From Gemmata massiliana (GTDB taxonomy: Bacteria; Planctomycetota; Planctomycetia; Gemmatales; Gemmataceae): a DNA stretch of 64,000 nucleotides. Shown here one piece after another: positions 16,455 to 25,987 of the stretch. The DNA is taken from the NCBI GenBank assembly GCA_000531095.1, contig HG799465.1:975915-1039914 (forward strand). Reading direction: 5' to 3'. The first letter of the stretch is position 1, and each line of letters opens with the position of its first letter. The position numbers were made by a program, and so were the translations under genes. Under the pieces are notes generated by a model. That model saw only the letters and a list, made by a program, of their open reading frames with translations, was not told the origin of the DNA and did not search any database.

Positions 16455-18581
16455 ATGACGACACTGCTGCACGCGGTCGCCCGCAGAGCCGAGGCGATCA
16501 CCCCGGACGCCGACCTGCTCGCGCGGTTCACGCGCGACCGGGACCACGCCGCCTTTGAAGAACTGGTGCGCCGACACGGGCCACTCGTGTGGGCCGTGTG
16601 CCGACACATGCTCCCCGACCACGCCGACGCCGAAGATGCGTTTCAGGCCGTGTTCCTCGCGCTCGTGCGGTCCGCCGCGACCATCCGCGACGGCCGGACC
16701 GTGCCCGCGTGGTTGCACGGGGTCGCGGTGCGCGTCGCCACCCGCGCGAAGCGCTCGGGCGCCCGCCGGCGTCAGCGCGAACAGGTCGCGTCCCTTCCCG
16801 AATCCGAGCGCCCGGTGGCGTCCGCGACCTGGGACGCGCTCGTCCGGTCCGTTCACGAAGAAGTTCAGCAGCTCCCGGAAGTGGAGCGCACCGCCTTCGT
16901 GATGTGCGACCTGGAGGGCGTGTCGCAGCCGGACGCCGCGGCGCGGTTGGGCTGGCCGCTGGGGTCACTGTCCGGGCGCCTCTGCAAGGCACGTCAGCGA
17001 CTCATGGAGCGACTCAGTGCCCGCGGGGTCGCGCCCGCGGTCGCGATCGGCATCGGAGTAACGGCCAGCACCACCGGCGCGGTGCCGGGCCGACTGTTCA
17101 ACGTGGTCAGAGCCTTTCCCAGCACACCGACCGCGGCCTCGAACGCCGCGGCGGTGCTCGCTCGCGGATTTACCGAGGGTATCACAATGCGCGTGAAACT
17201 GATGATGGCGAGCGTGGTAATCACCGCGCTCGGGCTGACGGGCGGCGCGGCGCTGCTGTCGAAGGCCGACGCCCAACCGCCCGGTGGCGGGACCGGCACC
17301 AGTTCAAGCGGCGGAACGACGAGCGGCACCACGACGAGTAGTTCCGGATCCACAGGTGGTACGACGAGTGGAACGAGTTCCTCCGGTGCGGATGACACCG
17401 GAACGAGTACGAGCACGGCGAGCGGGACCACTAGTTCTACCGGTTCGGGCAGAACAGCCCCTTCGCCCGCATGGGAATACAAGTTCGTGGACGTGAGGAG
17501 CGACCGCAAAGCGTTCGAGTCGGCCATCACGCAGCACGGCAAGGACGGGTGGGAATTCTGTTCGTCCGAGCGCTTCGGTCCGGCGGAACTCGTCCTCGTG
17601 TTCAAGAAATCCAAGGGCGGAGCGAGCGGCTTCAACCCCTTCGGTGGTGGAGGTAGCGGCAGTTTCGGTGGAGCCGGATTCGGTCAACCAGGCGGAGGTA
17701 GCTCCCCGGGCGGCGGGGGCTTCGGCGGTAGTGGAGGCAACTTCCCAGGTGGCGGGGGAGGTAGCGGCGGATTCGGAGGAAACTTCGGTGGCGGGGGCGG
17801 TGGTAGCACCGGCGGTGGCGGAAATCGCGGCGCGTCAGCAGACCCCGAGCGCAGTTGGCAGATGCTCCAACGGCTCACGAACAGCACCGGCGACACCGTG
17901 GATCTCGGTGCGATCCCCCCACAAACGCGCGATTTCCTGAAGAGCATGACCGAACGAACGGGCGGTGTTCCGCTCCCCGAAAAGGGCACGATGACCAAAG
18001 ACGAGTACCTCAAGTACCACGCACGAAACGAGGCCGCTCGCGGTGGAACCGGTAACAAAGGCGCGTCCGGCGGTGGTGGTACGGAAGGCGGTGGCGGCAC
18101 GAACCCATTCAGCCCGCGTGCGAACCCGAGCCCGGGCGCACTCGACCAAAACCTGTTCCGCGTCGCAACACTGAAGAACGCGAAGGCGGACGACGTGGTG
18201 AAGGCGCTTCAGAAGGAATTCGAGAAGAAGGGATTCAAGAGTGTGGCCGATCGCGCTGCGAACGCGGTGGTCATCATCGCGAGCACGCCGGACGACCTCA
18301 CGAGCGCGCTCAAGCGGATCAAGGAACTCGATACCCCCGCAACGCCCCGCGTGAGTGGTTCGGGAACGCCTGGGAAACCGGATGCGCTCGTCAACGTGTT
18401 CACATTAAAGCACGCAAAAGCCGAAGAACTGGTCACGGTGCTTCAAAAGCTGTTCCCGAACGGCACCATGACGGCGGACCCGCGCACCAACTCGATCGTC
18501 CTCAGCGGGGACACGGAAACGCTCGACACGGCACGGGCTCTCATTGCCCGCCTCGACATGGAAGTGGTCAAGCCGAAGTAG
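16455..18581 (+). CDS. ECF sigma factor fused through a TM helix to secretin-N-like domains
   Basis: 708 residues from ATG 16455 (GTG 16452 is the alternative). Residues about 20-185 are an ECF sigma factor: region 2 (FEELVRRHGPLVWAVC, DAEDAFQAVFLAL) and region 4 (LPEVERTAFVMCDLEGVSQ, SLSGRLCKARQRLMERL). One hydrophobic helix follows (about 249-268, ending GGAALLSKADAQ). Beyond it are a Ser/Thr/Gly linker, a DUF4177-like domain (about 340-385, WEYKFVDVRS ... GKDGWEF), a long Gly-rich stretch (about 390-460), and two secretin_N/NolW-like repeats at about 565-635 and 645-708 (FRVATLKNAKADDVV and VFTLKHAKAEELVT). This predicts a membrane-tethered sigma factor with an extracytoplasmic sensor. Confidence 0.9.
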   Translation: MTTLLHAVARRAEAITPDADLLARFTRDRDHAAFEELVRRHGPLVWAVCRHMLPDHADAEDAFQAVFLALVRSAATIRDGRTVPAWLHGVAVRVATRAKRSGARRRQREQVASLPESERPVASATWDALVRSVHEEVQQLPEVERTAFVMCDLEGVSQPDAAARLGWPLGSLSGRLCKARQRLMERLSARGVAPAVAIGIGVTASTTGAVPGRLFNVVRAFPSTPTAASNAAAVLARGFTEGITMRVKLMMASVVITALGLTGGAALLSKADAQPPGGGTGTSSSGGTTSGTTTSSSGSTGGTTSGTSSSGADDTGTSTSTASGTTSSTGSGRTAPSPAWEYKFVDVRSDRKAFESAITQHGKDGWEFCSSERFGPAELVLVFKKSKGGASGFNPFGGGGSGSFGGAGFGQPGGGSSPGGGGFGGSGGNFPGGGGGSGGFGGNFGGGGGGSTGGGGNRGASADPERSWQMLQRLTNSTGDTVDLGAIPPQTRDFLKSMTERTGGVPLPEKGTMTKDEYLKYHARNEAARGGTGNKGASGGGGTEGGGGTNPFSPRANPSPGALDQNLFRVATLKNAKADDVVKALQKEFEKKGFKSVADRAANAVVIIASTPDDLTSALKRIKELDTPATPRVSGSGTPGKPDALVNVFTLKHAKAEELVTVLQKLFPNGTMTADPRTNSIVLSGDTETLDTARALIARLDMEVVKPK

Positions 18582-18602
18582 TCCGCACGCGCCTCCGAGT
18601 CG

Positions 18603-18642
18603 AGCGCACCGGGCTTCCATCCGGTGCGCTCTTTCTTTTTGT
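18603..18642 (+). terminator. Rho-independent terminator after the sigma factor gene
   Basis: Perfect 11-bp stem GAGCGCACCGG / CCGGTGCGCTC with an 8-nt loop, then TTTCTTTTTG. It lies 21 bp past the stop at 18581. Confidence 0.85.
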
Positions 18643-18717
18643 TGCAGGGGCGCGCACGCTCGCCGAAAAGCGCCCCGTCAGCGACAATAAACTCGTCCCC
18701 ATTCCGACGAGTTTGTC

Positions 18718-20265
18718 ATGCCACACCGTCCGACGTTCGACGAGTTCACCGCACTCGCGCGCGAGCACACCGTTGTGCCCGTGTACCGCCAGCTCACCGG
18801 CGACACGCTCACGCCCGTGTCCGCGTTCTGCAAGTTGCAAGAAGGGGACTGGTCGTTCCTGTTCGAGAGCGTCGTCGGCGGCGAGCGCGTGGGGCGGTAC
18901 AGTTTTCTGGGCGCCGGGCCGTTCATGACGTTCCAGGCGCGCGGGAAAAACGTGGTCGTCCGGAACGCGGGCGAGCGCGAGGGCCGCGAGTTCACGTGCG
19001 AAGACCCGCTCCGGCTCCTGGAAGAAACGATCGCGCGGTTCCGCGCCCCGAGCGTGTTCGGCTTACCGCGGTTCTGCGGCGGCGCCGTCGGCTACGCGGG
19101 CTACGACACCGTTCGGTACGTGGAGCACCTGCCCAACGCCCCAGAGGACGACCGCAAACTGCCCGACCTGAGCTTCGGTTTCTACGACCGAATGGTCATC
19201 TTCGACCACGCCGCGAAGACGATCCTGGTCGTGGCGCACGCCCGGCTGGACGGGTACCAGGCGTCGGGCTCGGAGTACCGCGAAGACGACCTGCGGGCGG
19301 CGTACCAGGCCGCGTGCCGCGGGGTCGATGAACTGGTCGGGCGCCTCCAGCGTGGCGTCGCGGACATTCAACTGACGGACATCGACCCGAAGCGCCGGGC
19401 CTCCGCCGAGCCCCGGTCGCCGATCCCCGACGCGCGAATCCAATCGAACTTCACGCGCCCCACGTTCGAGGCCGCGGTGGAGAAGGTGCGCGAGTACATC
19501 AACGCGGGCGATGCGTTCCAGATCGTGCTCAGTCAGCGGTTCCGCACCGAAACGCGGGCGCGGCCGTTCGACATCTACCGCTCGCTGCGGGTCGTGAACC
19601 CCAGCCCGTTCATGTTCTTCGTGCGAGCCGGCGAGGTCACGCTCGTCGGGGCGTCGCCGGAAATCATGTGCCGCGTCGAGAACGGCGTCATCACGAACCG
19701 CCCGCTGGCCGGCACCCGGCGCCGCGGGGCGACGCCCGAAGAAGACGCGGCGCTCGCGGCCGAGCTAATCGCCGACCCGAAGGAACGGGCCGAGCACATC
19801 ATGCTCGTGGACCTCGCGCGGAACGACGTCGGCCGCGTCGCGGAGTTGGGCAGCGTGAAGATCAGCGACCTGCTCACGGTCGAGCGCTACAGCCACGTCA
19901 TGCACCTTTCGAGCACCGTCACAGGTAAGCTCCGGCCGGGGCTTACCGCGTTCGATGCCCTCCGCGCAAGTCTCCCGGCCGGCACGCTCTCAGGCGCACC
20001 GAAGGTACGAGCGATGGAAATCATCGACGAACTGGAACCGCACCGCCGCGGGCCGTATGGCGGGGCCGTCGGGTACGTTGACTTCAGCGGCAACATGGAC
20101 ACGTGCATCGCGCTACGCACGATGGTGCTGCTCGGCCAAACGGCTTACGTTCAGGCGGGGGCCGGGTTGGTCGCGGACAGCATCCCCGCGGCCGAGTACC
20201 AGGAAACTGTGGACAAAGCCGCGAGCCTGCTCCGCGCGATCGAGGTGGCCGAGACGCAGCTATAA
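18718..20265 (+). CDS. trpE: Anthranilate synthase component I
   Basis: 515 residues. Converts chorismate plus glutamine-derived ammonia to anthranilate, the first step of tryptophan synthesis. The N-terminal lobe (about 1-200) includes [18 protein letters not shown]. The chorismate-binding lobe (about 240-505) has the family motifs [73 protein letters not shown] and [10 protein letters not shown]. Full length. No trpG glutaminase gene is adjacent. A 71-residue membrane protein follows 16 bp downstream. Confidence 0.93.
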   Translation: MPHRPTFDEFTALAREHTVVPVYRQLTGDTLTPVSAFCKLQEGDWSFLFESVVGGERVGRYSFLGAGPFMTFQARGKNVVVRNAGEREGREFTCEDPLRLLEETIARFRAPSVFGLPRFCGGAVGYAGYDTVRYVEHLPNAPEDDRKLPDLSFGFYDRMVIFDHAAKTILVVAHARLDGYQASGSEYREDDLRAAYQAACRGVDELVGRLQRGVADIQLTDIDPKRRASAEPRSPIPDARIQSNFTRPTFEAAVEKVREYINAGDAFQIVLSQRFRTETRARPFDIYRSLRVVNPSPFMFFVRAGEVTLVGASPEIMCRVENGVITNRPLAGTRRRGATPEEDAALAAELIADPKERAEHIMLVDLARNDVGRVAELGSVKISDLLTVERYSHVMHLSSTVTGKLRPGLTAFDALRASLPAGTLSGAPKVRAMEIIDELEPHRRGPYGGAVGYVDFSGNMDTCIALRTMVLLGQTAYVQAGAGLVADSIPAAEYQETVDKAASLLRAIEVAETQL

Positions 20266-20281
20266 CGAGGGACCAGCGCCC

Positions 20282-20497
20282 ATGCTGTTCGCGGACGATT
20301 TTGAAGGGTGGAAGAAGCTCGCCGCACTGATCGCGCTCGCGGTGCTTGTGACACTCGGGTTCGTATTTCGGGATTACGAATCGGGAGCAGCGGCCGGCGA
20401 ACGGCTCCGAAAAAAGCACCCCGTACTCGCCCGTATCGTCGGCCTCCTGATACTGCTCGCGTTCGTCGTCCTCGTCGTATTCGTCCGCTCAAGATGA
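20282..20497 (+). CDS. Small two-TM membrane protein
   Basis: 71 residues from ATG 20282. Two hydrophobic helices (about residues 11-28 and 50-68) are separated by a charged loop (GERLRKKHP). It sits 16 bp after trpE and 13 bp before the next gene, so it is probably co-transcribed. No known family was recognised. Confidence 0.6.
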   Translation: MLFADDFEGWKKLAALIALAVLVTLGFVFRDYESGAAAGERLRKKHPVLARIVGLLILLAFVVLVVFVRSR

Positions 20498-20510
20498 ACC
20501 CGGAGCCGTT

Positions 20511-21569
20511 ATGCGCTCGCGAATCGCGTGTCTGCTGTTGATGGCCACGGCGAGCGGCGTCGCGTTCCCACAGGAACCGCTGGTTTCGGGCGATCCGGCG
20601 CGCGTCGAGCGCATCCGCAAGGCTGCGATGCCGAAGATCGACAAGCCCGTCTCATTCGACACCCCCGAAGCCGACGCGATCCTCGCCGCCCTCGAAGTGT
20701 TCCCGGAAGACAACCCGTGGAACCTCGTCGTCAGCGGCTGGCCGCTGCACCCGAAATCAAAGGAAATCATCGCGTCCATCGGTGCGAGCAAGCCGCTGCG
20801 ATACAACCCGGACATGAGCTTCGTGCTGGTCCCGCCCGGCGAGAAGAAGATCGATGTGAAGCTCGTGAGCTACCCGAAGGAGTCCGATAAGGGGCCGTAC
20901 CCGCTGCCCGACGTCGTGCCGATCGAAGGATGGCCCGCGAGCTACAAACGAAACGCCAAGCTGAAGGACGTCACGCTCGAAGACGTTCAACGCGACAAGT
21001 TGAAAGAGAACGGCGACCGACACGCGATCGTCGTCGACCCGACCAACCGAATGCTGTACGAGTTCTACCAACTGAAGAAGACCGATACGGGCTGGCAGGC
21101 CGCGTGCGAGGCGACGTTCGACCTCAAGAGCAACAAGCTCCGACCGAGCGGCTGGACGAGTTCCGACGCGGCCGGGCTACCAATTTTCCCCGCGATCATC
21201 CGCCACGACGAATTGAAGCGCGGCGCGATCGAGCACGCGATGCGCGTGACCGTGGCGAGGTCGGCCAAATCTTACGTTTACCCCGCGACTCACTTCGCGA
21301 GCCGCCGGACCGAAGCGGACCTGCCGCGCATGGGCGAGCGCATCCGGCTGCGGAAGGACTTCGACGCGTCGAAGTGTACGGCCGAAGTGAAGGTGATTCT
21401 GGAAGCGCTGAAGAAGTACGGGATGCTGGTCGCGGACAACGGCATCGACTGGGCGCTCTCGTGCGCCCCCGACGAGCGCATTCCGGTGCTTCACGAGGAA
21501 CTGCGAAAGGTTAAAGGCTCGGATTTCGAGGTGATCCTGCCCCCAGAGGGGTACAAGCCGGCGAAGTGA
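20511..21569 (+). CDS. Secreted protein of unknown function
   Basis: 352 residues. The signal peptide (MRSRIACLLLMATASGVAF) is followed by a globular region with notable segments DNPWNLVVSGWPLHP, HAIVVDPTNRMLYEFYQ, SDAAGLPIFPAIIRHDEL and YPATHFASRR. The mix of conserved Asp, His and Arg residues suggests an enzyme or sugar-binding fold, but no named family can be assigned. It is in line with trpE and the small membrane protein; whether they are functionally related is unclear. Confidence 0.75.
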   Translation: MRSRIACLLLMATASGVAFPQEPLVSGDPARVERIRKAAMPKIDKPVSFDTPEADAILAALEVFPEDNPWNLVVSGWPLHPKSKEIIASIGASKPLRYNPDMSFVLVPPGEKKIDVKLVSYPKESDKGPYPLPDVVPIEGWPASYKRNAKLKDVTLEDVQRDKLKENGDRHAIVVDPTNRMLYEFYQLKKTDTGWQAACEATFDLKSNKLRPSGWTSSDAAGLPIFPAIIRHDELKRGAIEHAMRVTVARSAKSYVYPATHFASRRTEADLPRMGERIRLRKDFDASKCTAEVKVILEALKKYGMLVADNGIDWALSCAPDERIPVLHEELRKVKGSDFEVILPPEGYKPAK

Positions 21570-21617
21570 CGATTTTGTGGAGTGGGTCCAAGTTTCGCGC
21601 AGGCCCACCTGTTCCGT

Positions 21618-22370
21618 TCATTGTCCTGTTTCAGTTAGTTCGTCGCGGGTCCGGCGCGAGATGCCGTCGAATGCGGCCATGTAGGTCGCTTCGAGCGGAA
21701 CGTTCACGTAAGCACCGGGTTCGAGGAACAGTGGCATCTCCGGGAGCACTTCCCCCACGGCAATTGGTTGAATGTACGCGCGACTCACCACACCCGCTTC
21801 ATAAGAGACGAGGGTGAGCGGTTGGTTCGCGGGTGGCGAGTACGGCTCGTCCCGGAACTCGGACCAGATGACCGGATGCACCCCGTTCGGGTCGCGCGGC
21901 CCCGGCGGGAACAGGTCCACAACCAAAACGTGAATCCCGTGGTCGATGGCCGCGGTCACCTTCCGAACGAACGCCTGAATCCCGTGACGGTTCGACTTGT
22001 TACCCGGCGAAACCAGTTCGATTAGCGCAACGATTCGATCGTCGCGACGAACGGTGATGGTCTTTCGCAACCGCGTGTACGGGTCGCTCGCGAACTCAGA
22101 CGTGAACGAAACCTTCGGCGGAGCAATTGCGACCGTTGATAACCCACCAATTGGCCCCGGATGCGCCCCCTCGCCGTTCCCTCCCAATAGGGAAGTCAGG
22201 CGCAAGGCAAGGACGTCGGGAATACCGTCATCGGTATGTTGCTCGACCTTCGCTTCGTAATCCGGAGGCAACAAACCGTTGTTGAGCGCGGACCGAATTT
22301 GTGGCGCCCAACCCTGATGGAAGTCGTGGAACGTCCCGTGATCGACTCGGGTCCAATCGTGAATCGGCAT
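21618..22370 (-). CDS. DUF4058 family protein
   Basis: 250 residues from ATG 22370, which has GAGGAGGAG directly upstream. The N-terminal signature MPIHDWTRVDHGTFHDFHQGW and LNNGLLPPDYEAKVEQH is diagnostic of DUF4058, a family expanded in planctomycetes and cyanobacteria. A central segment (RIVALIELVSPGNK) resembles nuclease/Uma2-like cores, with alternating acidic residues. Function is unproven. It lies 22 bp downstream of a DUF1501 gene on the same strand and may share its transcript. Confidence 0.88.
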   Translation of the reverse strand: MPIHDWTRVDHGTFHDFHQGWAPQIRSALNNGLLPPDYEAKVEQHTDDGIPDVLALRLTSLLGGNGEGAHPGPIGGLSTVAIAPPKVSFTSEFASDPYTRLRKTITVRRDDRIVALIELVSPGNKSNRHGIQAFVRKVTAAIDHGIHVLVVDLFPPGPRDPNGVHPVIWSEFRDEPYSPPANQPLTLVSYEAGVVSRAYIQPIAVGEVLPEMPLFLEPGAYVNVPLEATYMAAFDGISRRTRDELTETGQ

Positions 22371-22392
22371 CTCCTCCTCCTCTCCTCCCATT

Positions 22393-23841
22393 CTAACTCA
22401 TCACGGAGCAGATCGGCTTGCCGGTGCAAAGTGTATAGGGCTTGTTCTGCGTGTCGTGGAGTTCCGTGGTGGGGTCGATTCCGAGGAGTTCGTAAATGGT
22501 TGCCGCGATGTCTTCGGGGCCGACCGGGTTCTCGCGCGGGAACGCCGCGGTGCGATCCGACGAGCCGTAGATCGTGCCGCCCGAAACGCCCGCGCCCGCG
22601 AAGAGGACCGTGTAGCAGTACGGCCAATGGTCGCGCCCGTTGCTCTTCGACGCCCCGGCGCTGCTCGTCACGAACCCGATCTTCGGCGTGCGCCCGAATT
22701 CGCCCATGACGACCACCAGCGTTTCATCGAGCAGCCCCCGCGCGTCCATGTCCGAGATCAGCGCCGAGAGCGCCTGATCGAACGGCGGGCACAGCGCCTT
22801 CTTCATCAGCCCGAAGTGATCGCGGTGCGTGTCCCACGCCTGATCGATGCGCCGACCGGTCATTACCGTCACGAGGCGCACACCGGCCTCGATCATGCGC
22901 CGGGCCATTAAGAACGTCTGACCGATGTGCGGCAGCCCGCCGAACTTCCGCGCCTCGATACTGCGATCGCTCCCCGGATCTGTGCCGTAGCGCTCGCGCA
23001 ACTCCCGGGGTTCGTGCGTCAGATCAAATGCCCGGCGCGCGTCCGGCGACGTGACCACTTCCACCGCTTGCCGCTGGAAAACGTTCAGCCGCTGAGCCGC
23101 GGCCGAGTCCCCGCGTTTGGCGATTGCCGCATCGAGCGCGTTGCGTAAATCGTCACGCTGATTGAGGCGATCGAGCGGCACTTCCGGGAGCAGATCAAGC
23201 CCCGGCACACTAAAGCTCGGGAGGCTCGGATCGCCGCTCACAAACGGATCGGATTTCGCGCCGAGGAACCCGCCCTTCTGCCCGCCGATGTCGACGCCGT
23301 TGTTCCACTGGTATTCGGGCAGTAGCACGTAGGGCGGAATCGCCTTTTCGACAGGTCGCAGTTTTGCGGCTACTGCTCCAAAAGGTGGAAACGTGCTCGC
23401 GGAGTCGGTCTGCACGAGCTTCGAGCCGTCCGCCGGGTGCTTCCCGGTCAGCATGTAGAAGCTCCCGGCGTTGTGGTCGTTGACGCCGTGGTGGACCGAC
23501 CGCACTTGTGCGAAGTGGTGCATCTCGCGTGCGGTGAGCGGGAGCAGTTCACCCACGGTGACGCCTGTCACGCTCGATCGGATCGGCTTGAACTCGCCTC
23601 GCACCTCGGCCGGTGCTTCGGGCTTCATGTCCCACATTTCGAGGTGACTCGGCCCGCCGTCCATGAAGATGAGCAGGCACGACTTGGCGCGCGGTTTGTT
23701 TTTGTTCGCCGGCTCACCCGCTCGTGCGCGGAGCAATGTCGGCAAGCTCAGCCCGCCAACGGCCAACCCGCCCGCGCGGAGGAACTCGCGGCGCGAAGGG
23801 CCGGAACAGTTACGCGACGGCCGACCGGCAAGTGAGAGCAT
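22393..23841 (-). CDS. DUF1501 (sulfatase-like) protein with Tat signal
   Basis: 482 residues from ATG 23841 (an in-frame ATG at 23853 is the alternative). The N-terminus has a twin-arginine signal (PSRREFLRAGGLAVGGLSLP). The body carries the DUF1501 features: LLIFMDGGPSHLEMWDMKP, the ...VHHGVNDHNAGSFYMLTG segment, LVVVMGEFGRTPKI and GRDHWPYCYTVLFAGAGV. These match the alkaline-phosphatase-like metal-binding fold. Exported folded through Tat. DUF1501 genes often pair with DUF1549/DUF1553 cytochromes, but none is adjacent here. Confidence 0.92.
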   Translation of the reverse strand: MLSLAGRPSRNCSGPSRREFLRAGGLAVGGLSLPTLLRARAGEPANKNKPRAKSCLLIFMDGGPSHLEMWDMKPEAPAEVRGEFKPIRSSVTGVTVGELLPLTAREMHHFAQVRSVHHGVNDHNAGSFYMLTGKHPADGSKLVQTDSASTFPPFGAVAAKLRPVEKAIPPYVLLPEYQWNNGVDIGGQKGGFLGAKSDPFVSGDPSLPSFSVPGLDLLPEVPLDRLNQRDDLRNALDAAIAKRGDSAAAQRLNVFQRQAVEVVTSPDARRAFDLTHEPRELRERYGTDPGSDRSIEARKFGGLPHIGQTFLMARRMIEAGVRLVTVMTGRRIDQAWDTHRDHFGLMKKALCPPFDQALSALISDMDARGLLDETLVVVMGEFGRTPKIGFVTSSAGASKSNGRDHWPYCYTVLFAGAGVSGGTIYGSSDRTAAFPRENPVGPEDIAATIYELLGIDPTTELHDTQNKPYTLCTGKPICSVMS

Positions 23842-23911
23842 GGCAGAACTCACGACGTGCGAGCGACACGGTACTCAGCCTACCGTCCCGCCCGCCCGAC
23901 ACAAGCACCCC

Positions 23912-25639
23912 TTACCACAATGTGCGGCGGCTCTCGGCCAAGACTTCGGGGGGCGCGGGCGGGGCCGTCGCGTGGAACTTCACACGATAGAGCGTGCGCC
24001 GATAGCCGGCGTGCGGTTCGAGGCGCGTCTTCTCGCTCTCCAGGAGCGGTTCCACTGAGCCAATGACCGCGAACTGCTCCGCGTCCTGTCGGCGCGCCAG
24101 AATGAACGCGCTCTCGCGCCCGCCGGATTTTTCCTTCAAATCCCACGGATCGCGCACGAGTGTACCCGGCTGCGGGGTGTGGTACAGCACCCAGAACGTT
24201 TCGAGTGGCCGGAGCCAGTCGTACTGAACGTAAATCGGCGCGTCCGACGGGACGAACTCGGGGGTGCGGTGCAGCATCGCGTTGTCGGGCGCGTAAGCAT
24301 CGCGAGTCGCGGCTCGGAGGTACGTCCATTCGGAATACGCCACCGCGAACACAAGGAGCACGCCCACGATTGCCGCGCGCTGGTTCGGGTGGTTCGCGAA
24401 CCGCACGAACGCGAACGTGAGCACCGGCAACGAAACGGCCAAACTCACAAGCAGCCATTCCGGAGCGCCAATCGCTCCGCGGTACTTCATGGCGGCCCAC
24501 ACCGCCACACACCCAACCAGTCCCGCCCACGCCCACGGGTTCCGCACCCACGCCGGCATGCGCTCGCGTGCGAACGACCACATCGCCACCGCACCACCCA
24601 CGGAGAGGATCGCCCACGGTGCCATGCACTGGAGCAAATAGTGGTGGTGCTTCCCGTCCGACGCGGAGAACACGAGCGGCGGGAGAATGGCCCAGCACCA
24701 CAGGAAACGCTCCGGTCCCGGTCCGGCGAAAGCCGCCCGGCGCGTTTGCCACAGCCCGACGAGCGCGGGGAGCGTCCAGGGCAACAGCACGAACGGCACG
24801 TTGACCGCGTAGTACCACCACGGCTCTTGTAGGTAGCCCTTGTTCAACCGATTGAGGTAGTGGTCGCGCCACAAATCGATGATTTCCGGGTGCCGGGATA
24901 TCACCGCGATCGGCCACGCGAGCGCGACGCCCGCCGCGGCCAACCAGCCCCAGAGCCACACGTAGCGCTTCAGTTGCCCCCACGAGCGGTTCCACAGCAA
25001 GTACCCCGCGACCGGCAACCCCGCCATCACGGTGCCGAAGATCACGCCCTTCGCCAGATTGGTCGCTCCCAGAAGCGCAAAGAACGCGAGCACCAGTAAC
25101 GGGCGCGAGCCGAAGAACGAGCCAGATTCGTTCACGCGACTCGCCCGCGGGCCGAATTCCAGTTGCGCAAACACCGCAACAGTCGCGGTCACGATCAGGC
25201 ACAGGAAGATGTCCGCTTCGGGGTTGCTCGCGTAGCCGTAGAACTCGTGCATCGTGGCGAAGATGCCGCCCGCGGCCAGACCCGCGTTGCGGCCATAGAA
25301 GAGAGCCCCAGTGCGCGCCACGAGCAGCACGAGTGGCACCGCGATCAGCACCGCCGCGAGGCGCGCGACCGCGTCGCTGGTGGACGTGCCCGCGATTGCG
25401 TACACCGCGCAAATGAACCACGCCGACGCGGGCGGGCGCTCGAGCCACGGCTCTCCTCCCACGCGGGGGACGATCCAGTCGCCGCCTGCCAGCATCTCGC
25501 GACTGTTCTGTGCGACTACCGATTCGTGCCCGGTCAGCGTCTTGGCGAAGAGCGCGCAAAACGAGAAGAGCGCGAAACAGAACGCGGCGAGGAGTGCGTA
25601 ATCGCGGCGGGTGAGGCGGCTCGGCGAGTTTTCGGTCAT
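23912..25639 (-). CDS. ArnT-like glycosyltransferase family 39 membrane protein
   Basis: 575 residues from ATG 25639; in-frame sequence upstream of it does not look coding. After a first TM helix the protein has the GT39/ArnT loop signature GHESVVAQNSREMLAGGDW followed by PRVGGEPWLERPP. About a dozen further TM helices and a C-terminal soluble domain (about 470-575) follow. Such enzymes transfer sugars from polyprenyl-phosphate donors to lipids or proteins on the outer face of the cytoplasmic membrane. Donor and acceptor are unknown. Confidence 0.85.
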   Translation of the reverse strand: MTENSPSRLTRRDYALLAAFCFALFSFCALFAKTLTGHESVVAQNSREMLAGGDWIVPRVGGEPWLERPPASAWFICAVYAIAGTSTSDAVARLAAVLIAVPLVLLVARTGALFYGRNAGLAAGGIFATMHEFYGYASNPEADIFLCLIVTATVAVFAQLEFGPRASRVNESGSFFGSRPLLVLAFFALLGATNLAKGVIFGTVMAGLPVAGYLLWNRSWGQLKRYVWLWGWLAAAGVALAWPIAVISRHPEIIDLWRDHYLNRLNKGYLQEPWWYYAVNVPFVLLPWTLPALVGLWQTRRAAFAGPGPERFLWCWAILPPLVFSASDGKHHHYLLQCMAPWAILSVGGAVAMWSFARERMPAWVRNPWAWAGLVGCVAVWAAMKYRGAIGAPEWLLVSLAVSLPVLTFAFVRFANHPNQRAAIVGVLLVFAVAYSEWTYLRAATRDAYAPDNAMLHRTPEFVPSDAPIYVQYDWLRPLETFWVLYHTPQPGTLVRDPWDLKEKSGGRESAFILARRQDAEQFAVIGSVEPLLESEKTRLEPHAGYRRTLYRVKFHATAPPAPPEVLAESRRTLW

Positions 25640-25987
25640 GAGACGGTCCCGTTGCCCAAATTTCGCAGCCCGCCAATAGCAGCTTGGGCGAACCGCGTCA
25701 ACACGATCGCAATCGCCTCCCAATCCTCCGAATCCGCCAATCCATCCCAAATCCACGAAACCAATTGCTCGTCGTTTCCGACACACTCGCTCCAAATCGC
25801 AATCTGCCTCAAGGTCCGTATCTGATCGTGCCGATTGTTCCATGTAGCAGGACGACGTGCGTTGTCCGGGTTGGGGGCGGTGTATCGGGGGATGCCCGCG
25901 GACCACGATTCGGAGTGCCGGAATCTGGGGGAGTGCTCGGCCGCCGGCCGCCTCGTCCCGCCACGGCTGGCAGAGCAGGAGCGTGCC
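25640..25987. other. Divergent intergenic region
   Basis: 348 bp between the GT39-like gene (minus) and the BBP7 barrel gene (plus). It must carry both promoters. No credible small gene, repeat or clear promoter hexamers were seen. Confidence 0.35.

Noticed and set aside
16455-17186. Sigma domain as a separate gene ending before the TM helix
   Set aside because: The frame is open without a stop or strong ribosome site between the sigma part and the TM helix; the fusion is the simplest reading.
23880-25676. Second minus-strand frame overlapping the GT39-like gene
   Set aside because: Same strand, different frame; Arg/Gly-rich translation with no TM pattern, whereas the chosen frame gives a regular multi-TM GT39-like protein.
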